Origin: Rhizobium sp. Q54
GTDB lineage: Bacteria; Pseudomonadota; Alphaproteobacteria; Rhizobiales; Xanthobacteraceae
Direction: 5' to 3'
Assembly (NCBI GenBank): GCA_945907045.1
Contig: CAMDSH010000010.1
Coordinates: forward strand, 1-64,000
Length of the DNA stretch: 64,000 bases
A model generated the notes under the pieces. It was given only the letters and a program-made list of their open reading frames with translations, was not told the DNA's origin and did not search any database. The first letter of the stretch is position 1; the number at the start of each line of letters is the position of its first letter. Shown here in pieces: positions 1 to 9,177 of this stretch. The position numbers were made by a program, and so were the translations under genes.

Positions 1-4
1 GGGC

Positions 5-38
5 GGATGTTTCATGACCGGGGGTCATGAAAACATCC
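5..38. repeat. Imperfect inverted repeat at window start
   Basis: Arms at 5-19 and 23-38 are reverse complements except for one extra A in the right arm; the centre is GGG. The hairpin is about 15 bp long and has no T-run after it, so it is a weak fit to an intrinsic terminator. It lies about 70 bases before the ETF-QO start and could be an operator or the end of an upstream gene outside the window. Confidence 0.45.
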
Positions 39-105
39 TAGCACGGCCAAGGCCGCGATTGCCCCGGCTGTGCAAAAGTGGACAATGCAGAATCGGGAGA
101 AAATC

Positions 106-1758
106 ATGGCGACAGAACAGCCCGCACGCGAAGCGATGGAATTCGACGTCGTCATTGTCGGCGCGGGGCCTGCGGGCCTTGCCGCCGCGATCCGGCTCAA
201 GCAGATCGACCCGGGCATCGGCGTCGTGGTGGTGGAGAAGGGCTCCGAAGTCGGCGCGCATATTCTTTCCGGCGCGGTTATCGATCCTGCCGGTCTCGAC
301 AAGTTGCTGCCCGACTGGAGAGGCGAAGACTCGCCAATCAAAACCAAAGTTTCCGACGACCGTTTCTATTTTCTATCGGCGTCAAGTGCGTTGCGGCTTC
401 CCAACTTCATGCTGCCGCCGCTGATGAGCAATCACGGCAATTTCGTCGTCTCGCTTGGCAATGTTTGCCGCTGGCTCGCCACGAAAGCGGAAGCTCTGGG
501 CGTGGAAATTTATCCGGGCTTTGCCGCAGCCGAGGTGCTTTACGGTGCCAACGGTGAAGTAGCGGGCGTCGCCACCGGCGATATGGGTGTGTCCAAAAGC
601 GGCGCGCACAAGGACAGTTTCACGCGCGGCATGGAGCTGCGCGGCAAGTACACGCTGTTCGCCGAAGGCGCGCGCGGCAACTTGGGCAAATCGCTGATCG
701 CGCGCTTCGATCTCGCGAAAGACCGCGAGCCGCAGAAATTCGGTCTCGGGCTGAAAGAACTTTGGCAGGTCGCCCCGGACAAGCATTGCCCCGGCCTGGT
801 GCAGCATTCGTTCGGCTGGCCGCTCGACGGCAAAACCGGCGGCGGATCGTTCCTCTATCATCTCGACGACAATCTGGTGTCTGTCGGATTCGTTCTCCAC
901 CTCAATTACGAAAATCCATACCTCTCGCCGTTCGAGGAATTCCAGCGCTTCAAGACACATCCGCTGGTGCGCGATACCTTCGCGGGCGGCAAACGGCTCG
1001 CTTACGGCGCGCGCGCCTTGACCGAAGGCGGTTATCAGTCGGTGCCGAAGCTGACGTTCCCCGGCGGCGCGCTGATCGGTTGCGACGCCGGCTTCATGAA
1101 TGTGCCGCGCATCAAGGGCAGCCACAACGCGATGCTCTCCGGCATCTCGGCGGCGGAGCACGTCGCAGAGGCACTCAAAGCGGGTCGCGCGAACGACGAG
1201 CTTGGCGATTACGACAAGGCGTGGCGCGGCGGCGCCATCGGCAAGGATTTATGGCGCGTGCGTAACGCCAAGCCGCTGTGGTCGAAATTCGGAACGCTCA
1301 TCGGCATCATGCTTGGCGGGTTGGACATGTGGACCAACACGTTCGGTTTCTCGCTGTTCGGTACGCTCAAGCACGGCAAGCCGGATTCAGCGACGCTCAA
1401 GCCCGCGTCTGAATGCGCGCCGATTGCCTACCCAAGGCCGGACGGCAAGCTCACATTCGACCGGCTCTCCTCGGTGTTCCTCTCCAACACCAATCACGAG
1501 GAAGACCAACCGGTGCATCTGCACGTCAAGGACATGGCGCTGCAGAAATCGTCCGAGCATGACGTCTATGCGGGGCCGTCGTCGCGCTATTGCCCGGCGG
1601 GCGTCTATGAATGGATCGAGGAAGGTGGCGCGCCGAAATTCGTCATCAACGCGCAGAATTGCGTCCACTGCAAAACCTGCGACATCAAGGACCCGAACCA
1701 GAACATCACCTGGGTAACGCCCGAAGGCGGCGGCGGTCCGAACTATCCGAATATGTGA
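106..1758 (+). CDS. Electron transfer flavoprotein-ubiquinone oxidoreductase (ETF-QO)
   Basis: This membrane-associated flavoprotein passes electrons from reduced ETF, which collects them from acyl-CoA and amine dehydrogenases, to ubiquinone. The 550-residue length is usual for the family. A Rossmann FAD-binding motif GAGPAG lies at residues 19-24. The C-terminus carries the 4Fe-4S region, with the CPAG cysteine followed by a CVHCKTC cluster and the DPNQNI sequence. I chose ATG 106 because GGGAGA stands 5 bases before it; an in-frame start at 70 lacks such a site. The gene stands alone on this strand and converges with the hydrolase that ends at 1764. No ETF alpha or beta gene is in the window. 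Confidence 0.95.
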   Translation: MATEQPAREAMEFDVVIVGAGPAGLAAAIRLKQIDPGIGVVVVEKGSEVGAHILSGAVIDPAGLDKLLPDWRGEDSPIKTKVSDDRFYFLSASSALRLPNFMLPPLMSNHGNFVVSLGNVCRWLATKAEALGVEIYPGFAAAEVLYGANGEVAGVATGDMGVSKSGAHKDSFTRGMELRGKYTLFAEGARGNLGKSLIARFDLAKDREPQKFGLGLKELWQVAPDKHCPGLVQHSFGWPLDGKTGGGSFLYHLDDNLVSVGFVLHLNYENPYLSPFEEFQRFKTHPLVRDTFAGGKRLAYGARALTEGGYQSVPKLTFPGGALIGCDAGFMNVPRIKGSHNAMLSGISAAEHVAEALKAGRANDELGDYDKAWRGGAIGKDLWRVRNAKPLWSKFGTLIGIMLGGLDMWTNTFGFSLFGTLKHGKPDSATLKPASECAPIAYPRPDGKLTFDRLSSVFLSNTNHEEDQPVHLHVKDMALQKSSEHDVYAGPSSRYCPAGVYEWIEEGGAPKFVINAQNCVHCKTCDIKDPNQNITWVTPEGGGGPNYPNM

Positions 1759-1763
1759 CGCTG

Positions 1764-2480
1764 CTAAAATTCGTCGAGCATGTCCGCTAGCAGATCGGGT
1801 GCGATCAGCATCGCGGAGTGGCCGGCGGCGATCGTCGTCATTTTCATGCCGTGTGCCTTCGCCCATTCTCTGCTCGCTTGCAGCGGCGCATAGATCGGAT
1901 CGCTGCACACGATGTAGGTCATCGGCAGTCCGTTGCCGACTTTGTTCGCGAGCTTGAGCGGCGAGGTGTAGGTGCTCACCGGATGCGGCGTGAACCGCCG
2001 CTCCGCGTCCGCCGCTTGCTCTGGATCGAGGATTCCGAACGCGCTCGGCGGAGGTGCGGGGATGCTGACGCCGCCGCTCGCCTCGGCCTGTTTCATGCGC
2101 GCCGCCACAACGTCCTTGGGCAGCGGGCTCATCGGGCTCTGCCCGTTATCGATCAGCAACGCGTCGAGATAGACCAGCTGCCGGATGCGGTCGCGCATGC
2201 GGTCGGCAACGCCGGAAATCGTGCTGCCTGCGAAGCTGTGCCCGACCAGGATCACGTCGTTCAGCTTCTCGAATTTGATGACGTTGATGATGTCGTCGAT
2301 GAAGGTATCGAGCGTGATGTTCTTGGCGATGAGATGCGCACGCTCGCCGAGCCCGGTCTGCGTCGGCGTAAAAACATCGTGACCGCGGCTGCGCAAATTA
2401 TCGGCGGTCTTGGCCCAGCACCATCCGCCATGCCAGGCGCCATGCACGAGCACGAAGACTTTAGGCGCGGGTGAAGTCAT
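1764..2480 (-). CDS. Alpha/beta-fold hydrolase, esterase-like
   Basis: This is a 238-residue cytoplasmic hydrolase of the plant-esterase-like (hydroxynitrile lyase / methylesterase) branch of the alpha/beta fold. The N-terminal oxyanion segment LVHGAWHGGW is at residues 11-20, the nucleophile elbow GHSFAG puts Ser at 82, and the catalytic His is in AAGHSAML near the C-terminus. The N-terminal reading frame could extend to 2606, but the fold begins right after Met at 2480, so I start there. It is divergent from the TPR gene, leaving a 221-base shared upstream region. The substrate cannot be told from sequence. Confidence 0.85.
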   Translation of the reverse strand: MTSPAPKVFVLVHGAWHGGWCWAKTADNLRSRGHDVFTPTQTGLGERAHLIAKNITLDTFIDDIINVIKFEKLNDVILVGHSFAGSTISGVADRMRDRIRQLVYLDALLIDNGQSPMSPLPKDVVAARMKQAEASGGVSIPAPPPSAFGILDPEQAADAERRFTPHPVSTYTSPLKLANKVGNGLPMTYIVCSDPIYAPLQASREWAKAHGMKMTTIAAGHSAMLIAPDLLADMLDEF

Positions 2481-2701
2481 GAAGTATCGCGCTCGTTTCG
2501 CGGAATGTGCGATGGCGGGATCGCATGGAGGTAGGTTTATACAATGACAGCAGGCGGCAAAAACAGGGCGTCGCCGCGTTTTTGCCGCACTCGGTTGCGA
2601 CGCCATCCATCCTTGCGGGGAAGGCGCAAAAGCGTCATTCTCGCCGCCAACCGGGTCGCTGCGCCGGGCGCGCGCCTGTTACGCCAGATGGAGATAACCT
2701 C

Positions 2702-4483
2702 GTGAAATTATCGAGCTTGTTCCGGCACGCAGCCGGCGCCGCGTTGGCGATAACCGCCGTGACGCTGCCGGGCACGCTCGCCGCGCAAGTTGCTCAGGCT
2801 CCCAACGCGCAGATCGGCCAGACGCCGACCGCTCAGGAACTGTTTGGCGTGACGGCCTCAGGCAGTTATCTCGCCGCGCGCCATGCCGGTCAGCAACGCG
2901 ATGCCGGAGCGGCGGCGGCCTACTACCGCGCCGCGCTCAAGGACGATCCGAAAAACGCCGAGCTGCTCGACCGCGCTTTCCTCTCGCTGCTGGTGGACGG
3001 TGAAATCGAGGAATCGGTCAAGCTGGCCGAGCGAATTCTGCAAACCGACAAGAATGACCGCATCGCCCGCCTCGTGCTCGGCGTGCGCGGCATCAAGCAA
3101 AAACAGTTCGCGCCCGCGCGCGTTAATCTCGCGCAATCGATCCGCGGCCCGATCACCGATTTGACCGCGACGCTGCTCTCGGCATGGACGCTGTATGGCG
3201 GCGGCGACGCCAAGGGCGCGGTGGCGGCGATCGACAAGCTAGCGGGACCGGACTGGTACGCGATCTTCAAGGATCTGCACGCCGGCATGATCCTCGATCT
3301 ATCCGGCAACAAGAAAGAAGCCGGCAAGCGTTTCGAGCGCGCCCACAAGCTCGATGCATCGGCCTTGCGGGTTGTCGAGGCCTACGGAAGCTGGCTTTCG
3401 CGCAATGCCACGCAGCAGGAAGCGATGGCGGTGTTCGAGGCGTTCGACAAGGTGCTGCCGCGCCATCCGCTGGTGGTCGAGGCGATGAAAAATCTCAAGG
3501 CGGGAGAAAAATTGCCGATCGCGGTATCGAATCCGCAAGCCGGCGCCGCGGAATCGCTCTATGGGCTTGGCGCCTCGCTCGGCCGCCGCGGCGGCGAAGA
3601 CCTCGGCCTCGTTTATTTGCAGCTCGCGCTTTACCTTGCGCCCTCGCATCCGCTTGCGCTGCTCTCGCTCGCCGACCTTTACGAAGCGTTGAAGAAACCG
3701 GCGCTGGCGATCAAGGTTTACGAGCGCGTCCCGGCCAGTTCGCCGCTGCATCGCAACGCCGCGATCCAGATGGCGAGCAACCTCGACACGCTCGACCGCA
3801 CCGAAGAAGCGAAGAAATATCTTGTCACGCTGATCGCGGAGCATCCGGACGATCAAGAAGCGATTATGGCACTCGGCAACATCCTGCGCGCGCGCAAGGA
3901 GTTCAAGGAGTGCGCCGATGTCTATTCCAAGGGCATCGCTATCCTCGGAACGCCGGAAAAGCCGAACTGGCTGATCTTCTATTATCGCGGCATTTGCAAC
4001 GAGCGGGCCAAGCAGTGGGCCGCCGCCGAGTCCGATCTGAAAAAAGCGCTCGAACTTTATCCCGAGCAGCCGCACGTGCTGAATTACCTCGGCTACTCGT
4101 GGATCGACCAGGGCGTGAACCTGGACGACGGAATGAACATGATCAAACGCGCCGTGCAGCAGCGGCCGGATGACGGCTACATCGTCGACTCGCTTGGCTG
4201 GGCCTATTTCCGCACCGGCAATTACGAGGAAGCCACCAAACAGCTCGAGCGCGCGGTCGAACTCAAGCCGGAAGACCCGACGATCAACGATCATCTCGGC
4301 GATGCTTATTGGCGCGTCGGGCGCACGCTGGAGGCCAGATTCCAGTGGGCGCATGCGCGCGACCTCAAGCCGGAACCCGAGGATCTGCCGAAGATCGAAG
4401 CCAAGCTCAAGAACGGGCTGCCCGACGACACCTCCTCCGAGGCCAAGGCAGAAAAGGCCAAGAAGAGCGGTGACGGCGGCTAG
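2702..4483 (+). CDS. Exported tetratricopeptide repeat protein
   Basis: This 593-residue protein starts with a Sec-type signal peptide (basic start, hydrophobic stretch, cleavage after LAAQ or similar). It continues as many TPR helix pairs: repeats such as the one with DSLGWAYFRTGNYEEA and the one with NDHLGDAYWRVGRTLEA are plain near the C-terminus, followed by a Lys/Glu-rich tail. TPR proteins of this type are periplasmic or membrane-associated scaffolds; no enzyme activity is indicated. The start is GTG 2702, with GGAG 8 bases upstream. The stop at 4481-4483 is 13 bases before ispE, so the two genes are probably cotranscribed. Confidence 0.88.
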   Translation: MKLSSLFRHAAGAALAITAVTLPGTLAAQVAQAPNAQIGQTPTAQELFGVTASGSYLAARHAGQQRDAGAAAAYYRAALKDDPKNAELLDRAFLSLLVDGEIEESVKLAERILQTDKNDRIARLVLGVRGIKQKQFAPARVNLAQSIRGPITDLTATLLSAWTLYGGGDAKGAVAAIDKLAGPDWYAIFKDLHAGMILDLSGNKKEAGKRFERAHKLDASALRVVEAYGSWLSRNATQQEAMAVFEAFDKVLPRHPLVVEAMKNLKAGEKLPIAVSNPQAGAAESLYGLGASLGRRGGEDLGLVYLQLALYLAPSHPLALLSLADLYEALKKPALAIKVYERVPASSPLHRNAAIQMASNLDTLDRTEEAKKYLVTLIAEHPDDQEAIMALGNILRARKEFKECADVYSKGIAILGTPEKPNWLIFYYRGICNERAKQWAAAESDLKKALELYPEQPHVLNYLGYSWIDQGVNLDDGMNMIKRAVQQRPDDGYIVDSLGWAYFRTGNYEEATKQLERAVELKPEDPTINDHLGDAYWRVGRTLEARFQWAHARDLKPEPEDLPKIEAKLKNGLPDDTSSEAKAEKAKKSGDGG

Positions 4484-4496
4484 GCCGGTAACGCCC

Positions 4497-5354
4497 GTGA
4501 GCGCACGGCTGATCGACCGCGCGCCCGCCAAGGTCAATCTCACGCTGCGGGTCATCCGCCGCCGCGCCGACGGCTATCACGAACTCGAAAGTCTGATGGC
4601 GTTCGCCGATCTGGCGGACACGCTGACGTTCGAGCCTGGCGCTACGTTTGCGCTGGAGCTGCGCGGCCCCTTCGCGCAAACCTGCGGGCCTGCGGCGGAC
4701 AATCTCGTCCTTAAAGCGGCGTCGGTGCTCGGCGGCAAAGTTGCAAGCCTCAAGGCCGGGCGTTTTATTCTGGAGAAAAATATTCCGGTCGCTGCCGGTC
4801 TGGGCGGCGGTTCGTCGGATGCGGCGGCGGCGTTGCGTCTGCTCGCGCGCGCCAGCAATCTTGCGGCTGACGATGCGCGTCTCTTTGCGGCAGCGCGCGA
4901 ACTCGGCGCCGACGTCCCGGTGTGTCTCGATCCAAAAGCGCGGATCATGCGGGGCCTGGGCGAAATCCTCTCCGGGGCGGTCGATCTACACAAATTTGCA
5001 ACCGTGCTGGTCAATCCCGGCATGGCGCTCGCGACCAAAGATGTATTCGCTGCCTTCAAGTCCACATCCGTGGGCGGTGCACTACCTGACATTCCACGCG
5101 CGCCGGAGGCGCTGCTCGCGTTGCTTGCTGATCATGCAAACGATCTGCAACCCGCCGCGATCTCGCTCAAGCCGGTCATCGCGGAAGTTCTCGGCGCGTT
5201 GCATGCGATGGCCGGATGCCGGCTTGCCCGCATGTCCGGCTCGGGCGCGACCTGTTTCGGCCTGTTCGGCTCGGCGGCGGAGGCCGAGGCCGCCGCGAAA
5301 TCGCTGCGAGCCAAGCATAAGGAGTGGTGGGTTCATGCAGGAACGCTCGGCTAG
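4497..5354 (+). CDS. ispE: 4-diphosphocytidyl-2-C-methyl-D-erythritol kinase
   Basis: IspE phosphorylates the 2-hydroxyl of CDP-methylerythritol with ATP in the MEP pathway for isoprenoid precursors. The 285-residue protein is a GHMP kinase. It has the APAKVNLTLRV start, the glycine-rich ATP loop PVAAGLGGGSSDA, the ELGADVPV segment and the C-terminal MSGSGATCFGLF motif. The GTG start at 4497 lies 13 bases after the TPR gene stop, which implies cotranscription. A long-chain polyprenyl diphosphate synthase, a consumer of the pathway's products, follows on the opposite strand. Confidence 0.95.
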   Translation: MSARLIDRAPAKVNLTLRVIRRRADGYHELESLMAFADLADTLTFEPGATFALELRGPFAQTCGPAADNLVLKAASVLGGKVASLKAGRFILEKNIPVAAGLGGGSSDAAAALRLLARASNLAADDARLFAAARELGADVPVCLDPKARIMRGLGEILSGAVDLHKFATVLVNPGMALATKDVFAAFKSTSVGGALPDIPRAPEALLALLADHANDLQPAAISLKPVIAEVLGALHAMAGCRLARMSGSGATCFGLFGSAAEAEAAAKSLRAKHKEWWVHAGTLG

Positions 5355-5435
5355 CGGCCCCGCGCGTTCTTGATTTTTACCGCCGAATAGGAACAGTTTG
5401 CCCCGTGGGCGCATTGCTATCGGAAGGAAACGAAT

Positions 5436-5708
5436 ATGAAGCTCAAATTGTTGCTGATTGCGGCGATCGCCGTTGCGATGCTGGATGTCAGCCCTGCGTC
5501 CGCCCGCAAGCGCCGTGTGGTGGAGCCCAATCCCTGCACCGGCATGCTGCTTTATGATTTCTTCCGCGGTGAATGCCCGCCGGAACCACGGTGGAACGGC
5601 CGCTCGCCGCCGGTTTATGTGGACGGAAAATATATCGGGCAGGACCCCGACCCGCGCATCCGCATGCAGATGCAGCGTGAATATTATCTGCTCAAGGACC
5701 GTTACTGA
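5436..5708 (+). CDS. Small secreted protein of unknown function
   Basis: The 90-residue product has a clear signal peptide (residues 1-24, ending ASA before RKRRVVEP). The short mature part is rich in Pro, Arg and Tyr and has two cysteines, in NPCTG and GECPPEP, that could pair. A GGAAGG site precedes the ATG by about 10 bases. I recognise no domain. It ends 6 bases before the end of the convergent polyprenyl synthase gene. Confidence 0.75.
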   Translation: MKLKLLLIAAIAVAMLDVSPASARKRRVVEPNPCTGMLLYDFFRGECPPEPRWNGRSPPVYVDGKYIGQDPDPRIRMQMQREYYLLKDRY

Positions 5709-5714
5709 TCGCGC

Positions 5715-6725
5715 CTAGTGGGTACGCGCGATGCAGAACGCGACGGTTTCCTCCAGCGCCTGCTTGATCTCTGAAGTGGGAACCAGCGCCAGCGCCTCGC
5801 GCGCGATGGTGCCGTAATGATGCGCCCGTCCGATGGTGTCCTCGATGGCGCGATGCTTGGTCATCAGGCCGATAGCGGTTTCCAGATCGCCGTCGGAAAC
5901 CTCGCCCTGCGCCAGCGTACGGTTCCAGAACTCACGCTCGCTTTCCGAGCCGCGGCGGAACGACAGCACGACGGGGAGCGTAATCTTTCCCTCGCGGAAA
6001 TCATCGCCGACGTTCTTGCCGAGCTTTGCCGCCTTGCCGCTGTAATCGAGTGCGTCGTCGATAAGCTGGAAGGCGATGCCAAGGTTCATGCCGAACGAGC
6101 GGCCCGCCGCCTGTTCCGCTTTCGGCCGTGCCGCTAGCACCGGGCCGACCTCGCAAGCGGCGGCGAACAACTCCGCCGTCTTGGCGCGGATGACGGCGAG
6201 ATATTCATCTTCAGTGGTGGACGTGTTTTTAGCCGCGCCCAGTTGCATCACCTCGCCTTCGGCGATCACCGCAGCGGCGGATGAGAGAATATCGAGCGTG
6301 CGCAAGTTGCCGACCTCGACCATCATCTTGAAGGCTTGGCCCAAAAGAAAATCGCCGACCAGCACGCTGGCCTCGTTGCCCCACACCATGCGCGCCGCCA
6401 GTTTGCCGCGGCGCATCTCGCTTTCATCGACGACATCATCATGAAGCAGCGTTGCGGTGTGCATGAACTCGACCGCGGCGGCGAGCTTGATATGGCCTTC
6501 GCCGGAATAGCCGGAGAGCTTGGCGAGCGCGAGCGTGAGCATCGGCCGCAGCCGCTTGCCCCCGGACGCGATCAGATGGTTGGCCACCTCCGGGATCATC
6601 GTCACGTCGGAGCCGGTGCGCGACAAAATCGTGGTGTTGACGCGCTCCATGTCCGGTGCCACCAGATCGACCAGGCGGTCGATCGACGCGGACTGATGGC
6701 TTTCGAAGGGAACGATGACGGCCAA
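5715..6725 (-). CDS. Long-chain polyprenyl diphosphate synthase (octaprenyl/decaprenyl type)
   Basis: This enzyme extends farnesyl-type diphosphate with isopentenyl diphosphate to make the side chain of ubiquinone. The 336-residue protein has both aspartate-rich motifs: DDVVD at residues 96-100 and DDALD at 223-227, plus the GGKRLRP substrate loop at 55-61. The start is TTG 6725, preceded by GGAG about 7 bases upstream. Small residues near the first motif, as expected for long-chain enzymes, argue against a farnesyl or geranylgeranyl synthase. Product length (C40 or C50) cannot be read from the sequence. Confidence 0.92.
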   Translation of the reverse strand: MAVIVPFESHQSASIDRLVDLVAPDMERVNTTILSRTGSDVTMIPEVANHLIASGGKRLRPMLTLALAKLSGYSGEGHIKLAAAVEFMHTATLLHDDVVDESEMRRGKLAARMVWGNEASVLVGDFLLGQAFKMMVEVGNLRTLDILSSAAAVIAEGEVMQLGAAKNTSTTEDEYLAVIRAKTAELFAAACEVGPVLAARPKAEQAAGRSFGMNLGIAFQLIDDALDYSGKAAKLGKNVGDDFREGKITLPVVLSFRRGSESEREFWNRTLAQGEVSDGDLETAIGLMTKHRAIEDTIGRAHHYGTIAREALALVPTSEIKQALEETVAFCIARTH

Positions 6726-6875
6726 GGGATTCTCCGGGGATTACGCAGGCGGCTGGAAAGACGCGAGAGCATAGAAACGCTAGACTGAGGCGGCAAGCCA
6801 AGTGTTACGACGCCAATATAAGTGCGCCAGTTTGCCGCGCGATATCACGATTGCGAGAGAGAAGGACAAGCGACG

Positions 6876-7862
6876 TTGGCAAAGCGATTGACCGGAAAAG
6901 CCGCCTCCGGAACCGGCGCGCTGGAGCGCTACAGGGTCGCGGTGCTGGTGCCTTGCTACAACGAGGGCATAGCCATCGCCAAAGTGGTGAAGGCATTTCA
7001 CGCCGCGCTGCCGGACGCGGCCATCTTCGTCTACGACAACAATTCGAGCGACGATACCGTCAAGCTGGCGCGCGCCGCCGGGGCGGATGTGCACAGCGAG
7101 CATCACCAGGGCAAAGGTAATGTGGTGCGGCGCATGTTCACCGACATCGAGGCCGACATTTACGTGCTGGTGGATGGCGATGCGACTTACGATGCGCCGA
7201 GCGTGCGCGCCATGATCGCGCGGCTGCTGGAGGATCGTCTCGACATGGTGGTGGCAGCTCGCGTGCATCGCGAGGAGGCGGCCTATCGCGCCGGGCACCA
7301 GTTTGGCAACCGGCTGCTCACCGGCTTCGTCGCGCAGGTGTTCGGGCACACATTCACCGACATGCTGTCGGGCTATCGCGTGTTCTCCCGCCGCTTCGTC
7401 AAATCCTTTCCTGTCCTTTCCGGCGGCTTCGAGATCGAAACCGAACTCACCATCCACGCGCTTGAGCTTGGGTTGCCGGTCGCCGAGATCGAGACGCCCT
7501 ATTACGCACGGCTTGAAGGCTCAAGCTCCAAGCTCAACACCTACCGCGACGGCTTCCGCATCTTGTCCACGATCCTCAAGCTCTACCGCTCGGAGCGCCC
7601 GCTGCCATTCTTCAGCGGCATCGGCGCGGCGCTGTTCATCGTGGCCATCGGCCTCGTGATCCCGGTCGTCATCACTTACTTGGAACTGGGCACGGTGCCG
7701 CGGCTGCCCACAGCGGTACTGGCGATGGGCCTCATGCTGCTGGCGTTCCTCTCGGTCGCGTCCGGGCTGGTGCTCGACACGGTGACGCGCGGGCGGCGCG
7801 AACTCAAACTGCTCGCCTATCTGGCGCATCGCGCGCCGGGCGATGAGCGGCGGCGGGGCTGA
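6876..7862 (+). CDS. Family 2 glycosyltransferase with two C-terminal membrane segments
   Basis: This is a 328-residue GT-A fold enzyme of the dolichol-phosphate-mannose-synthase-like branch. It opens with VAVLVPCYNEG, and the metal/nucleotide-sugar motif VDGDATYD puts the DxD at residues 100-102. Later it has GNRLLTG and the FEIETEL acceptor-site region. Two hydrophobic segments near the C-terminus anchor it in the inner membrane. I favour TTG 6876 because GAAGGA stands 9 bases upstream; a GTG at 6822 is in frame but has no ribosome site. The donor and lipid acceptor are unknown. It is followed 2 bases later by the DUF2007 gene, so they form an operon. Confidence 0.85.
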   Translation: MAKRLTGKAASGTGALERYRVAVLVPCYNEGIAIAKVVKAFHAALPDAAIFVYDNNSSDDTVKLARAAGADVHSEHHQGKGNVVRRMFTDIEADIYVLVDGDATYDAPSVRAMIARLLEDRLDMVVAARVHREEAAYRAGHQFGNRLLTGFVAQVFGHTFTDMLSGYRVFSRRFVKSFPVLSGGFEIETELTIHALELGLPVAEIETPYYARLEGSSSKLNTYRDGFRILSTILKLYRSERPLPFFSGIGAALFIVAIGLVIPVVITYLELGTVPRLPTAVLAMGLMLLAFLSVASGLVLDTVTRGRRELKLLAYLAHRAPGDERRRG

Positions 7863-7864
7863 TC

Positions 7865-8095
7865 GTGCAGGAACTGGTTCGCACCAACGACGCGGTTCTG
7901 GTCTCGGCGGTGGTCGCGCTGCTCAAGGGCGGCGGCATCCAGCATCTGGTGTTCGACCAGAACATGAGCGTGCTGGAAGGCTCGGTCGGCGTGTTGCCGC
8001 GCCGGATTTTGGTGGCCAAGGAACAGGAACTCACCGCGCGGCAGATTCTGGAAGACGCAGGGCTCGGCCATGAGCTTCGCCCCGAAGGGCGCTAA
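7865..8095 (+). CDS. DUF2007 domain protein
   Basis: The 76-residue protein matches the small DUF2007 (putative signal-transducing) family: an N-terminal strand LVRTNDAVLVSAV, a helix, and a C-terminal half with LEGSVGVLPRRILVA followed by a helix. Its role is not established. The GTG start at 7865 comes right after the glycosyltransferase stop, and its end overlaps the methyltransferase start by 26 bases, so translation is probably coupled. Confidence 0.8.
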   Translation: MQELVRTNDAVLVSAVVALLKGGGIQHLVFDQNMSVLEGSVGVLPRRILVAKEQELTARQILEDAGLGHELRPEGR

Positions 8096-8861
8096 AGGCC
8101 CTCAACTCGAGACAACCGCAGATGCGGTGCTGGGCGGGCGCCTGCGTCTGCGTCAGCCCAAGCGCGGGCATCGCGTCGGCCACGACGCCATTTTGCTCGC
8201 GGCGGCGACGGGCGCGAAAGCCGGTGAGCATGCAATTGATTTTGGCGCGGGCGTCGGCGCGGCTGGTTTGGCGTTGGCGAAGCGCGTACCCGGCCTGAAT
8301 GTCACGCTGGTGGAGATCGATCCGCAGCTCGCATTGCTCGCCGCCGAAAACGCGCACGCGAACGATCTCGCCGGCCGGGTGAAGGCGCTCGCGCTCGATG
8401 TGAGCGCGCCGGAGGCTTTCGAAGCTGCGGGGTTGAAATCCGGCGCGGCGGATCGCGTGCTGATGAATCCGCCGTTCAATAACGCCGAACGCCAGAACGT
8501 CTCGCCTGATGCCGCCCGCCGTCTCGCGCATGTCGGCGGGCCGGATACGCTCACCCTTTGGATCGCCGCCGCCGCGCGGCTGCTAGGGCCGCGCGGCGTG
8601 CTCACGATGATCTGGCGTGCCGACGAGCTTGCGCAGGTGGTTCAAGCGCTCGCGCCGGAATTCGGTGCCATCGGCGTATTGCCTGTGCACCCAAAGCCCG
8701 GCGCGAATGCGATTCGCGTCCTGGTCCGCGCGGCGAAGGGAAGCCGCGCATCGCTTTTGATGTACTCGGAACTTTACTTGAATGACGCGGACGGGAACCC
8801 GTCATTCGCCGCCGAAGCGGTATTGCGTGAAGCCGAGCCGCTGCAGATTGCAGAAATTTGA
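8070..8861 (+). CDS. SAM-dependent methyltransferase, TrmN6/YfiC-like
   Basis: This 263-residue class I methyltransferase has an S-adenosylmethionine loop DFGAGVG at residues 57-63 and an amino-group methylation motif NPPF at 133-136. The second marks enzymes that methylate an exocyclic nitrogen, such as adenine N6. The overall pattern fits the family that includes the tRNA(Val) A37 methyltransferase, so a tRNA substrate is likely but not certain. The start overlaps the DUF2007 gene by 26 bases. The gene is the last of the glycosyltransferase-DUF2007-methyltransferase run. Confidence 0.82.
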   Translation: MSFAPKGAKGPQLETTADAVLGGRLRLRQPKRGHRVGHDAILLAAATGAKAGEHAIDFGAGVGAAGLALAKRVPGLNVTLVEIDPQLALLAAENAHANDLAGRVKALALDVSAPEAFEAAGLKSGAADRVLMNPPFNNAERQNVSPDAARRLAHVGGPDTLTLWIAAAARLLGPRGVLTMIWRADELAQVVQALAPEFGAIGVLPVHPKPGANAIRVLVRAAKGSRASLLMYSELYLNDADGNPSFAAEAVLREAEPLQIAEI

Positions 8862-8900
8862 GGCATCGGCTTTCGCAGAAGTTAACGCGGCTGCGATTGC

Positions 8901-9047
8901 TTACGATTTATGCCGCCGCAGCCCGAAATCACGCCGCCGCCAGCGCACGAGCTGGCCCTTCACTTTCGCCAGGTCCGCGTCGTCGATGTGCGATAACGCA
9001 ATGATGGTGCCGAAAAGCAGGAACAGCATGTAAAGTTTGGGGTCCAT
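8901..9047 (-). CDS. Small single-pass membrane protein
   Basis: The 48-residue reading frame begins MDPKLYMLFLLFGTIIALSH, giving one hydrophobic segment, and continues with a basic cytoplasmic tail. An AGAGG-type ribosome site lies about 8 bases before the ATG. It is transcribed divergently from the S49 protease gene, with 130 bases between the two starts. It is too short to assign a function, and I judge it real from the membrane segment plus the ribosome site. Confidence 0.6.
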   Translation of the reverse strand: MDPKLYMLFLLFGTIIALSHIDDADLAKVKGQLVRWRRRDFGLRRHKS

Positions 9048-9177
9048 TTTTCTTGCCTCTATCAACCACCCGCCGTTGGGTGTCGTATGGTGCAATGCAA
9101 TATGCGGGCCAAGTTCGAAAAATAGGCAGGCCGAAAATAAGCAGGCCTCCCATGTCCCAATAGGCTATCTGATCGTC

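Noticed and set aside
3299-4555. 418-codon open frame antisense to the TPR gene
   Set aside because: Shadow frame; the TPR gene has signal peptide, repeats and ribosome site.
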